DNA of 17,300 nucleotides from Anaerolineales bacterium (GTDB lineage: Bacteria > Chloroflexota > Anaerolineae > Anaerolineales > Villigracilaceae), in the NCBI GenBank assembly GCA_020847355.1, contig JADLCG010000132.1, positions 1-17,300 of the forward strand, given 5' to 3'. A model generated the notes under the pieces. That model searched no databases. It worked only from the letters and a program-made list of their open reading frames with translations, and was not told where the DNA came from. The position numbers were made by a program, and so were the translations under genes. Positions 6,001-14,600 of this stretch are shown piece after piece (the stretch's first letter is position 1; the number at the start of each line of letters is the position of its first letter).

Positions 6001-8973
6001 GGTAGTTGCGTTGACAACCCCAACCGGGATTTCTCTGACAGAAGTTTCCCAACGCAGTTGACCCTGTTCGTCTTTTTTCTGCACGCTGTACCATTGACGT
6101 TCAACAAACTTGACCGTAACCTTTTGATCCGCAACTGGGACAGAGTTCCAATCTAACACCACGAGATCAAACTTGCCCGCTTCGCCTTGTTTGACCACAT
6201 AAGATTGAGAGCGAATCCCCGCATAATATTCGCTTTGATGCATGACGATGCTTGTGCCGCCGCTGACGGTATTGCCAGCTACGTCTGTGACGTTTGCGTA
6301 AAACTGAATTTTGCGGCTGTGCTGATCGTCTCCAAAATCAAGCGCTTGGGAAATTTCTAAAGAGCCGTCTGCGCCAAGAACGTCTTCTCCTTGTTTTAAA
6401 GCGTCTCTTTGTACTGCGTTTGAATACGACGAATAAAAATCGCGATCCCAATCCATAAAACTGTAGCGCGTATATTTCGGAATGGGCGAAAAATAGTAAT
6501 AATCAGATTGAATGAACCAATTGACCTTTGCGTTTTTTACGTTTCCGCCGGAATAATAAGCGGCATTCACGTCGTAAGTGACCGTTTCGCCTGCTAGGGC
6601 GTTGACTTGGTCCGCCACTGCCTTAACTTCAAATTCGGGCTTTTTATATTCTGCAACGCTAAAACTCACTGCGGCAAAAGCGGGGTCGTCTGTTGAATTG
6701 GTCTGATAAGCGGAGATCGTATAACCTCCCAGCGAAATTCCCTCGTCAAGATGAACAGAACTACTAAAACTGCCTTGTTCGTTCACTTCCACATATTCGG
6801 AGAATATTTGTTTACCCCATTGTTCTACGACGACATACACTCGCTTTGCCTTTGACAGGCTGTAATGTAAATCGTCGTTTTCGCGCAGAATACCCTTGAA
6901 GAACACGTCTTGATTAGGACGATAAACCGGACGGTCTGTATATAAATAGCCAAATAAATCGGACGCAGGCGCGTAATAATTTTCATACACGCCTAAATCA
7001 TAAGTAGAAACTCCGCTACCCCATCTCTGAGCGGTGAACGCGAAATCGCTTCCGCTGTCTGCGACGGCATACTTTGCTTCAGCGACGTTCAGATATGCGA
7101 GACCGTCTTGATTCGTTTTCGTTTTACCTAATTCTTTGAATTCGTCGTTGTAAAAGGTTACGCTTACATTTTCTCGCGGAATCCCGCTTTCTAAATCGGT
7201 GATCCAAGCCAGCCCTTCGGTAGGCGTGGTTTTCAAGGTCAAATTATCTGTCGCGACCGTGAAGACAAAGCCTTGCGCATAGCGCGTTTCATACTTAAGG
7301 TTTTTTGCGCTAACGCCAATAAAATAATAGCCAGCTTCAAGCGGCTGATCGTTTTCGTTGAATTGAAGATGTTCGTAGAACCTTATATTCTGCTCTTCAG
7401 AAGAAAACTCCCACTCTCGAATTGGCTTCGCCCTGGGCGTGAATGCATTTGGGCTGGCGTTAGTAGTGAGGGCGTAAAAATCTTTACTGGTGATGGAATA
7501 GACTGAGATTGTTCCGCCGACTAAATTGAGATGAGAAAAGTAAACCTCTTGCGGACCGTTAGCGCGATAGACCAATGGCGAATGCGGAAGCGCAAGGCTG
7601 GCATACGGAGCGTAATTCCCGTTTGAAAATTGATACGCCGTTTCATCTTTGATTGTGTTCCCGTAAATATCCGCCATGCCCGGCAGGATACGCACTACAT
7701 AATCTGTGGCGGGTTCTAAGCCATAAATATATAAAGTTTTAGCATATTCATTGTAATAATAAGTCGGCTTTGCTTTAGGCGCAGGCAAAATTTGTACGCG
7801 CCCTTGCATACTTTCAAAATCCATCGCCGAGGCAAATTCCACCTGAATGGCAGCTTGATATTGTTCTAATTTTTCATCTGGCTTAGGCGAGACGCTCTTA
7901 ATAGATGGATACGGCGCAGTCTTGAAATTTAAATCCAAGCCTTCTTTCAATCTCCCGCCGTCTGTCGCTTGCGCTTGCGCGCCTAACAGCAATTCATAAA
8001 AACCTGAAAGTTTCAAATTTTCTTTTGGCTCAATGCTCAAAACGGTAAATTCTTCGTTCCATGTGAAATTGACGGGCGCGCTTTGCTGTGTTTCTCGATT
8101 TACGATCTTCGTATTGGTTTCTACGCTGGCTTGAATCATCGGTTGAGCGAACTCGATGATAAAGGTTTGATTTAGCTTTACATTTTCAACTTCTGTGGTT
8201 GGGTTATATTCTGCGTCTTTTAAATAATAGGAACTGATCAAGGCAGGTCGCGTGCTAAATTGCCAATGATAAGACTCCGCCAATGCGTTTCCATTGGTAT
8301 CTTTCAGCCCCGCTTCCACCTTAACCTCATACTTGGTACTGCTCAATAGATTTTTTTCCGGCTCAAACACATAGATGGACGAATTCACCCAATTGCCTTT
8401 TCCGGAGATGGGCGGCGAGAACTTTAACGGCTGAGGTAAATCTGCTTGCTCTTCTTCAATGCTCAAAGGCGCAACGGGCTGACTGAAAATTACGGTGATG
8501 TTGGCGTTCAAATCAATATCCGTCGAGTCATTTGCCGGCAATGCCTGCGAAACGATCAATGCGTCCACTGTAGTAAATTCTAGCTGGATGATTTCCTGAG
8601 GCGCAGAACCATCCAGCGCCAAAGCGTTGGTATTGATTACGGCCGTATAAGTTGTGGAGGGGAGCAGTTTTTTCGCGGGCGTGAAAACCAATGTTTGGGC
8701 GTTGGACCAAGTCACTTTTCCAGAAACAGGCTCGGACGAAGCGAGGAGCGCGAAGGCTTCCGCTGTTTTGGCTTGATCCATTTCTTTGTCAAAAATAATT
8801 TCAAAGGTTGAATCTAAATTTAATCTTTGTCCCGCAATGGGGTTTTGCGCGATGACCCGCGGAACGCTAGTTTGAGATTCGATGGATAGATTCGTTTCGT
8901 TCGGAAGAAGCGTAAAAACAATAGCAACGGTAATTAGGATTCCAAGAATGCGAACCAGCTTTTTGTTATTCAT
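3085..8973 (-). CDS. Bacterial alpha-2-macroglobulin with four N-terminal Ig-like domains and thioester
   Basis: A large protease-trapping protein (1962 residues; the E. coli homologue YfhM is about 1650). Residues 8-24 are a hydrophobic signal or anchor. There is no lipobox Cys, unlike the lipoprotein forms. Four Big_5-type Ig-like domains follow at about 37-135, 137-241, 243-352 and 354-450. The macroglobulin core carries the signature YTDRPVYRP (about 677-685). A flexible Gly run (1242-1245, before S1246) lies in the likely bait region, then the A2M domain with VFLAHVLTDKNG and LTTW (about 1254-1345). The thioester motif is C1482-M-E-Q1485, where bacterial homologues usually read CLEQ. The thioester domain and a C-terminal receptor-like domain complete it. 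In the family, bait cleavage exposes the thioester and the protease is trapped covalently. AAGGAAAG precedes the ATG. The gene starts 27 bp after the unknown 260-residue gene, so joint transcription is likely. Confidence 0.93.
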   Translation of the reverse strand: MNNKKLVRILGILITVAIVFTLLPNETNLSIESQTSVPRVIAQNPIAGQRLNLDSTFEIIFDKEMDQAKTAEAFALLASSEPVSGKVTWSNAQTLVFTPAKKLLPSTTYTAVINTNALALDGSAPQEIIQLEFTTVDALIVSQALPANDSTDIDLNANITVIFSQPVAPLSIEEEQADLPQPLKFSPPISGKGNWVNSSIYVFEPEKNLLSSTKYEVKVEAGLKDTNGNALAESYHWQFSTRPALISSYYLKDAEYNPTTEVENVKLNQTFIIEFAQPMIQASVETNTKIVNRETQQSAPVNFTWNEEFTVLSIEPKENLKLSGFYELLLGAQAQATDGGRLKEGLDLNFKTAPYPSIKSVSPKPDEKLEQYQAAIQVEFASAMDFESMQGRVQILPAPKAKPTYYYNEYAKTLYIYGLEPATDYVVRILPGMADIYGNTIKDETAYQFSNGNYAPYASLALPHSPLVYRANGPQEVYFSHLNLVGGTISVYSITSKDFYALTTNASPNAFTPRAKPIREWEFSSEEQNIRFYEHLQFNENDQPLEAGYYFIGVSAKNLKYETRYAQGFVFTVATDNLTLKTTPTEGLAWITDLESGIPRENVSVTFYNDEFKELGKTKTNQDGLAYLNVAEAKYAVADSGSDFAFTAQRWGSGVSTYDLGVYENYYAPASDLFGYLYTDRPVYRPNQDVFFKGILRENDDLHYSLSKAKRVYVVVEQWGKQIFSEYVEVNEQGSFSSSVHLDEGISLGGYTISAYQTNSTDDPAFAAVSFSVAEYKKPEFEVKAVADQVNALAGETVTYDVNAAYYSGGNVKNAKVNWFIQSDYYYFSPIPKYTRYSFMDWDRDFYSSYSNAVQRDALKQGEDVLGADGSLEISQALDFGDDQHSRKIQFYANVTDVAGNTVSGGTSIVMHQSEYYAGIRSQSYVVKQGEAGKFDLVVLDWNSVPVADQKVTVKFVERQWYSVQKKDEQGQLRWETSVREIPVGVVNATTSVDGVAEVAFTPSKGGIYKALVTVKDPKGNIHQSSTYIWAAGNSYVSWRRTNDRSFKLIADKDSYSAGDVAELLIAQPFEGKVYALVTYERGHIYKQEVIQLEGSSTIYKLPITDEMAPTAYVSVTVISGAETGGGSPDFKIGMTKINIDTKEKTLDVSISADKEFAGPGDEVTYTIETKDIYGNPVSADVSVAVTDKAALALAPANSPAMISSFYPETSLSVQTALGLVSNADAFNANYVKTIPDGARMGGGGSGEPGIITVREDFKDTAVFLAHVLTDKNGYAQVTVKLPENLTTWHTEVKAATLDSRVGEATHELISAKPLFIQLQTPRFFVVGDEARIGAVIHNTTDTDMQVSASLNAKGIQINSENQQNILVQAKGQSFVAWDVTVNPDATRVDLTATAQSGAFSDASKPPLGTLPNQGIPVLKFVVQESVGTSGMLTSANSITESIQLPTSYNFTDANLKIELSPSLAASMQSSLSYLADYEYLCMEQTISRILPNVITKRALKAAEINLPINAYLDTQVSAALQRIYAKQGSDGGWNWWDDAESDPYTSAYVIYGLIETQESGYEISAEVLQRGITYLKSNHPTLQRNEASWKFNRQAFILYALARADALDSGATNMIFEYRDRLDLYGKAYLAQALHLLDAEDSRISALMSDLETAAILSASGAHWEEAAKDWQNWNTDTRSTAIILNTFVQINPKNPITANAVRWLMAQRQGTHWYSTQETTWSLIALTNWMTASREYQTNYKYALGLNNTLIKEGQANQENLTENVNLEIGLKDLLKEQANSLVFTRGRGDGNLYYSAYLTTSLPVEEVQALDQGITLSREYFTLNDSETPITEIEQGELVKVRLTVVVPASVSYVVINDPLPAGLEAVDSNLATDVQIPLTYTVTDYRERGWGWWYFSHIELRDEKVVLSTDYLPAGTYVYTYLARASTVGTFNVIPPTASEFYFPDVGGRGAGSIFIVK

Positions 8974-9000
8974 TTTTAGCTTTCCTTGATTAATTGCAAA

Positions 9001-9783
9001 TTACCATTCGCAGTTGGGCGTTGTGTTGATCCCCGCGTTTTTTCCGATTCTTTTATACATGGTGACGTTTGTAAAAGGCTCGCCTAATAAGCCATCGTGA
9101 ATTGCCCAAGAGCGTTTGCGAATTTTCTGCGCCGCTTCCGCTTGTCTAAATTCATTTGAGCCGTCCAACTGCGCGGCTAAATCTCCGCCGGTTTGAAAGC
9201 CCGCATGAATACTTTCCATTAGGCGTTTGCCCATTTGATAGGCAAAACCATAGCGTTCAAAAATGACCGCGTTGTGATAATACAACGGCTCGACGAAATA
9301 TAAATCGTGACCCAACTCTGTGACGAAGACCTCAAACGCTTCGATTGCCTGACCTAGCAAACGCAACCCGCGCCTTACCTGACCCGGCGCCAGCCCAGCC
9401 GCCAGCGACATTTTCTCCGCCTCAACATTTCTTTGGAACGTTCCAAATTTTGTAGGCGAGCCGTCTGGCATTTTATCTACATCAAAGCGCGGCGAGTCGG
9501 GGTCGTTGAGGATATACAGCAAAACGTGAATTTGCCCGTTCATGGTATCGGTGAGGTGGGCGTATAAAATGGGGTCGGGAAAATCTACTTTATGGAAGAG
9601 GCGCATTTCCACATCAGTTGAACCACTGGCGAAGCGAAATTGTAAAAGGTTGCGTCCTAATGCCGAAGCGAGCGGCGGGAGATTATATTTTTCAAGCAGA
9701 ATTTTAGGAATATAACGCGAGTAGATCGCGCGCTTTTCCGCTTCGGGTAGTAAATTGATTCCGCCAATAGTTGAAGGAGGCAT
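9001..9783 (-). CDS. Conserved-looking protein of unknown function, 260 residues
   Basis: I do not recognise the family. There is no signal peptide or membrane segment, so it is probably cytoplasmic. Visible features are a segment with many aromatic and acidic residues (60-104, including LYILNDPDSPRFDVDK), a helical stretch with VRRGLRLLGQAIEAFEVFV (136-154), then VEPLYYHNAVIFERYGFAY (164-182). The last part resembles the C-terminal Tyr/Gly-Phe strand region of GNAT-type acyltransferases, but no acetyl-CoA loop (Q/RxxGxG/A) is seen, so this is only a hint. AAAGGAAA precedes the ATG by eight bases. The gap to smpB is 13 bp and to the macroglobulin 27 bp, which indicates an operon. The frame is sound across its full length, and the coding reading is firm even though the function is not. 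Confidence 0.85.
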   Translation of the reverse strand: MPPSTIGGINLLPEAEKRAIYSRYIPKILLEKYNLPPLASALGRNLLQFRFASGSTDVEMRLFHKVDFPDPILYAHLTDTMNGQIHVLLYILNDPDSPRFDVDKMPDGSPTKFGTFQRNVEAEKMSLAAGLAPGQVRRGLRLLGQAIEAFEVFVTELGHDLYFVEPLYYHNAVIFERYGFAYQMGKRLMESIHAGFQTGGDLAAQLDGSNEFRQAEAAQKIRKRSWAIHDGLLGEPFTNVTMYKRIGKNAGINTTPNCEW

Positions 9784-9796
9784 AGCTTAGTTTCCT

Positions 9797-10255
9797 TTAG
9801 CGTACTCGCATGGCTCGATCTTTATCTCTGGCTTCGTCGCGTTTGGCGATGGTGGCGCGTTTATCGTAGGCTTTTTTGCCTTTCGCCAAAGCAATTTCTA
9901 ATTTGGCGCGACCCTTTTTCAGGTAGATTTGAAGCGGCACAATCGTCATACCTTTGATCCGCACATTGTTCCAGAGTTCCAAAATTTGTTTTTTATGCAA
10001 TAAAAGTTTGCGTTTGCGTTTAGGGTCGTGATTATGACGATTGCCTTGTTCGTAGGGCGCAATGTGCGCTTCGATCAGCCAAGCTTCTTTCCCGTCCAAA
10101 ATATCTACATAGGCTTCTTGAATGCTCGCTTGACCGGCGCGAATGGATTTAATCTCAGTCCCTTGCAGAGCCAGCCCGGCTTCAAAAGTTTCGATCAGGA
10201 AATACTCAAAACTGGCTTTACGGTTTTTGGCTACGATTTTAATATCTTCAGTCAT
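9797..10255 (-). CDS. smpB: SsrA-binding protein SmpB
   Basis: Binds tmRNA (ssrA) and brings it to stalled ribosomes for trans-translation; it acts in the cytoplasm. At 152 residues the length is normal. Signature stretches are EAGLALQGTEIKSIRAG (25-41), HIAPYEQGNRHNHDPKRKRK (64-83) with the following LLLH, VPLQIYLKKGRAKLEIALAKGKK (106-128) and the basic tail from YDKR (130-133) onward, which enters the decoding channel. The ATG at 10255 has no clear Shine-Dalgarno site; another ATG 16 bases upstream is out of frame. It lies 30 bp after the permease and 13 bp before the unknown gene on the same strand. No tmRNA gene is visible in this window. Confidence 0.96.
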   Translation of the reverse strand: MTEDIKIVAKNRKASFEYFLIETFEAGLALQGTEIKSIRAGQASIQEAYVDILDGKEAWLIEAHIAPYEQGNRHNHDPKRKRKLLLHKKQILELWNNVRIKGMTIVPLQIYLKKGRAKLEIALAKGKKAYDKRATIAKRDEARDKDRAMRVR

Positions 10256-10285
10256 ACGATGATTTTAGCATGAATTATTTTGAGC

Positions 10286-11524
10286 TTATCCCCATTTGAG
10301 GATGGAGAAGCCCGCCATTGCGCGTAATACGCCGAAGAGCAGGAGCGCGGCAACCAGACCCATTGCGTCGCCAATTAATGGTCCCACAAAGGAACTGAGC
10401 AGGATCGCGCCATTGAGCGCCATGTTATACCAAGCCAAATGCGAAGGACGGTCGTCTGGCGGTATTTTTTCGAGGATGTAATTTGCGTAGGCGCCGCCGG
10501 CAAACGCCCAAGCGATTCCGCCCAGAATGGAGATCGCGTAAAACTCCCAAACCTGCGTGGAGAAGGCTAAGATCAACGGGTAGATTGCCAAGCCGATCAC
10601 GCCCCAGCCGGTGACGCCTTTGTGACCCAGACGGCGCACAACCCGATTTAGTTGCATCGAAAAAAGGAACATGCTGAAATAGTAAAGCGCCGTGCCGATC
10701 CCGATGTTGTTATCGTTTAGGAGCAGGACGTTTACGTTGTAAAGCGGATAGAGCGGCGTGGTGATGTTGTGCGCGAAGTGGAAGCCGAAGAGCAGGAGCA
10801 GTACGCGGCGAAACGGACTTTGTAAAATATCTACGCGGAAATGCGCGAGTAAACCTTTTAGCGATTCTCTTGGCTGAGTTTGCGGCGCGGGCAAAGGTTG
10901 GGTCGCTTCGAGCGGCTTGATGAAGTGCAAGTGTAAACTGCTCATTGCCGCGCCGAAGAAGCCGATCCCGAAAATGATTTGATAGCCAATCACGAAAGAT
11001 GTTTGTTCGAGGATGAAGCCGCTGACCAGCGAGCTTGCCATGTAAGTGAATGCAAAGACAACGTTCCGCATTCCGGCGACGTGCGCGCGATAATTGATCG
11101 GCACAGATTCGGCGAACAGGGCATTGAACCCAACTCCCAGCGGCGTGAGCGGAATCGCCATCAAAAAGGTGATGATAATTAATGACCAAATTTGGGCTTG
11201 GGGATTTTTGAGGAGCGGGACGAGAATCCAGAGCGCGTAGCCAAAGCGATAAACTACCGAAGACCAAAAGACGGCGCGGTTGATATTGCGTTTTTCAACC
11301 CAGTGCGCCGAGGGAATGGCGATGAATAAATTCACCACCGCTGAAGCCGCGGCGATGAACCCAATTTGAAGCGCGTTTGCGCCGAGCCGCGCCGCGTAGA
11401 TATTGAGGAAGTTGACCGCCGAGCCGCTCAGGACTCCGAACCAAGCGATGTCAAAATAAAGATGGATAAAATTGGCGTGAAATTTTTGAGGGATGTCTGT
11501 TTGACGGAAAATACGGTTGAGCAT
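10286..11524 (-). CDS. Major facilitator superfamily (MFS) permease
   Basis: Integral membrane transporter of 412 residues, with about 12 hydrophobic segments in two halves split by a charged central loop near residues 205-230 (PLEATQPLPAPQTQPRESLK). The loop between the second and third segments carries HWVEKRNINRAVFW, a position like motif A of MFS proteins but without its usual GxxxDRxGRR sequence. A Gly/Ala-rich segment near GGIAWAFAGGAYANYIL is typical of MFS helix packing. The substrate cannot be told. There is no Shine-Dalgarno site before the ATG at 11524. An A/T-rich TATAGTATGAT lies only 8-18 bases upstream, so a short-leader or leaderless transcript is possible. It is first in the minus-strand run leading to smpB. 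Confidence 0.88.
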   Translation of the reverse strand: MLNRIFRQTDIPQKFHANFIHLYFDIAWFGVLSGSAVNFLNIYAARLGANALQIGFIAAASAVVNLFIAIPSAHWVEKRNINRAVFWSSVVYRFGYALWILVPLLKNPQAQIWSLIIITFLMAIPLTPLGVGFNALFAESVPINYRAHVAGMRNVVFAFTYMASSLVSGFILEQTSFVIGYQIIFGIGFFGAAMSSLHLHFIKPLEATQPLPAPQTQPRESLKGLLAHFRVDILQSPFRRVLLLLFGFHFAHNITTPLYPLYNVNVLLLNDNNIGIGTALYYFSMFLFSMQLNRVVRRLGHKGVTGWGVIGLAIYPLILAFSTQVWEFYAISILGGIAWAFAGGAYANYILEKIPPDDRPSHLAWYNMALNGAILLSSFVGPLIGDAMGLVAALLLFGVLRAMAGFSILKWG

Positions 11525-11610
11525 GAAATAATCATACTATAAATTCAGATTGACCCTCTGGCATAAGTTTGCGTAGGGCAGAAGGCGTGATTTTCGCAAG
11601 AAACCCAATA

Positions 11611-11644
11611 TAAAAAGCGCGCCAGTCTAAAAGACTGGCGCGCT
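11611..11644 (-). terminator. Terminator of the giant membrane-protein gene
   Basis: Stem AGCGCGCCAGTCT (11616-11628), loop AAA, complementary arm 11632-11644. Read on the minus strand, this 13-bp GC-rich hairpin is followed by TTTTTATA (11615-11608). It starts 17 bases after the stop at 11662 and separates that gene from the permease run. Confidence 0.9.
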
Positions 11645-11661
11645 GAATTCTATACGGGCGA

Positions 11662-14600
11662 TCAAGCCTGCCAACTGCTCAATACTTCGCTGAGTTTGGC
11701 GATTCGCTCGCGGAGCAGGACGGCGAAAATGCCAGCCGTGAGTAGCGTGATCCCGGAACAGCCAACGAGTAGGATGGTGGCGATTCCTTGCAGTTGCCCC
11801 AGGACGATGGTTACCACAGCCACGACTACAAAGAAAATCGGGAATAACGTTAGACTGCGCGAACGAATGACGATCCCGTAGAAAAGCACGAAGATCGCTT
11901 GCACGAAGAGCGCAAAGAAATAGATCAATTCGTTTTGCGAGACCATTTGTATATAGCTTGTGCCGACCAAGATAAATTGCGAAAGCATACCCATAATGTA
12001 GGCGCCAGTTTTACTGCCGGCGCGCACCAACAAATAATGTTGGATCAAACCAAGCAGGGCGGCGCCAATCGAAAAGAATTGCGGCTGGCTGATATTTAAT
12101 CTGTTGAGCAGAATGAAGTATGCCCATAAATATAAACCATTGGCAGGAAACGCCAAATACACGTCCTTTCTGGCAAAGGCTTCAACTGCCCAAAGCGTCG
12201 CCGCTATGGTTACTGGAATCATCACATCTACTCCGCGGAAAGATGGCGCAAATAGCGAAACGAGAATCCCTAGCCCCAGCCCGCTGATCAAAAGCGTGGA
12301 CGCCCAACGGGTTGCCAACTTTTGTAGCCGTAAGAAATGGCCGACGGCGTAATAAGCCAGAGCAAATATAATCACGGGATGAATCCACTCGTTGAAACCG
12401 AAAAGGCGTAATAGGAAAGAACCGGAAATCGGCAGGGTCAATGTGAAGGCGTAGAGTAGGATTGGGTTGTTGTAGAGCAGGCTCAGCGTTAAGAAGAGAA
12501 GCGCGTAGATGGCGAAGCCGATGGCGGCGGTGAGGTTGGGGGACGTCAATAGGAAGTTGTAATTGATCAAGGTCAACGCTGTGCCGACGAGACGAAGGAC
12601 GATCGAGAGCGGGCGTGGTTGGGTGAAAGTTAGACGCGCAACGAGATCGGCGCCGAGCCAGATCAAACTATAGAACATTAAATGTGTGGTGACTTGCGTC
12701 ACGTTGAAATCGTGAAGGATGAGAAATACGCCGAGGCTGAAGAAGACGGGCCCGCCTAGCTCGAAGTAACCGTTTTTTCGTAGAATCATTTCCGCCACGA
12801 AGAGCAGGCCAATAATCAATACGTACCAGCCGCTGGTCTCTTTGAGGAGGGCTAACGAAGTGAGCGAGATCAGAGCGCCTAAAACTAGCGCGCTGTTGCG
12901 GAGCATGAGAGACCATTTAGTGTAGGTTTGAAGCGCTAGCCCGAGCAGGAAATAGAGGACTGAAAGAATGGTGAGCGTGGGCAACCAGGCGTCTACTTTG
13001 AAATAATTGAAGATAAAGATGAACGCTAAGGCGAGCGAGCCGGTGGAGATGTAGCCGATCCATGCGGCGCGATAGATCAACGCATAGATTATGAAAAAAG
13101 CCGTGTAAATTGCGGAAATGACGGCGGCGCTGAGGGCGGAGGCGCTCCCGCTAATTAAGGCGCCGTAATTAATCAGGGTTAGCGCCGCTCCAGTAGCGCG
13201 GAGGAGGGTAGAGAGCGGACGCGGTTGCGTGAAAGTTAGGTGTGCGATAATATCGGCGCCCAACCAGATTAAGCTGTATATCGTCAAATGCGTGGCGGCT
13301 TGCGTCACGTTGAAATCGCGAAGGATGAGAAATACGCCAATGCTGAAGAGAACGGGCCCGCCTAGCTCGAAGTAACCGTTTTTTCGTAGAATCATTTCCG
13401 CTACGAAGAGTAAGCCAATAATCAATGCGTACCAGCCGCCAGTTTCTTTGAGCGTAATCAATGCGACAAATGAAATTAATCCGCCTAAGATGAGCGCGCT
13501 GTTGCGCAACATAAAAGACCACTTGGGGCGGGCTTGCAGCGCCAGTCCGAGCAGGAGGTAGAGAACCGAAAGGATGGTGAGCGCAGGCAACCAGGCGTCT
13601 ACTTTGAAATAGTTGAAGACAAAGATGAACGCTAAGGCGAGCGAGCCGGTGGAGATGTAGCCGATCTGCGCGGTGCGATAAGCCGGAGCGTAAATTGCGA
13701 AGAAAATCGCGTACGCTGTGAAAATGATGGCGGCGTCGAGGGCGGAACTATTATCTTGAAAAAACGCAACCAGAGTGATTAGGTAAGCGAAAAAAACGAG
13801 AACAATTCCGTAAACCCGCAATGGGATGCGCCAGGGGGCGCGGTCGAGCCAATCCTTTTTGAGGAATAAATCGGGGAGTAAAAATAGCGCGCTGAGGACG
13901 AAGATTTGGTAACTTGACGGAATATGCAAGGCTTGGATCGTTTTTAGATTGAAAAATGCAAAATAGGCGATGATGAAATTGAGAAGCGCCAAAACCCACA
14001 AAAGCCATCTGGAGCGAAGCAGATGTAGCGCCGTGAGCGTGGCGCCGATTCCAAACGCAACGAGTAACATCAACCAACGGGTTTTGTCCACGCTGGCGGA
14101 AAATAGACTTTCTACGAGCGTGAGGAGTCCGGCGTAGAGGAGCGGCAGGCCGAAGTTTGAGATATTTTTGGAGCGTGAAACGCCTTCGCTGGCTATGGTT
14201 AACGCTATCCCCCAAATGAAGAAAGTAACGCTTGAGCCAAAAGATTCGAGTCCGAATGCGGCAATGATGAACCACGTCAGCGGAACCAACGCTCCAGCCG
14301 CGAGCCATTCAAAGATAAACTTGGGTTCTTCCCGCTTTGAAAGCACATAGAAGAGACTGGCGAGCGCCCATGTGAAGAATGAAGCCAATTGCCAGGGTGA
14401 ACTGGGCGAAGAACTCCTAGTAACACTGCTGGTGAGCGTTACCACAGAAGAAAATAAAATAACAAATTGAACGAACTGCGTAGATAAAAATAGAGGGAGG
14501 GCGAAGTTGGAATCTTTCCATTTTCTCAAAAATGAAACGCCAGCCAACCCGGCGAATGTCGTCAATTGGATTAATAGAAAAACGAGTTCAAAATGAATGG

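Noticed and set aside
10710..11267. 185-codon frame inside the permease gene
   Set aside because: It is an Arg- and Ser-rich out-of-frame shadow of the permease, without start signals.
12535..13746. An insertion sequence or transposon as cause of the repeat
   Set aside because: The repeat is entirely coding, in frame, and has no terminal inverted repeats or transposase. A tandem duplication explains it.
13751..14308. 185-codon frame inside the giant membrane-protein gene
   Set aside because: It is an Arg/His-rich shadow frame on the same strand. The main frame encodes clean membrane helices over the same bases.
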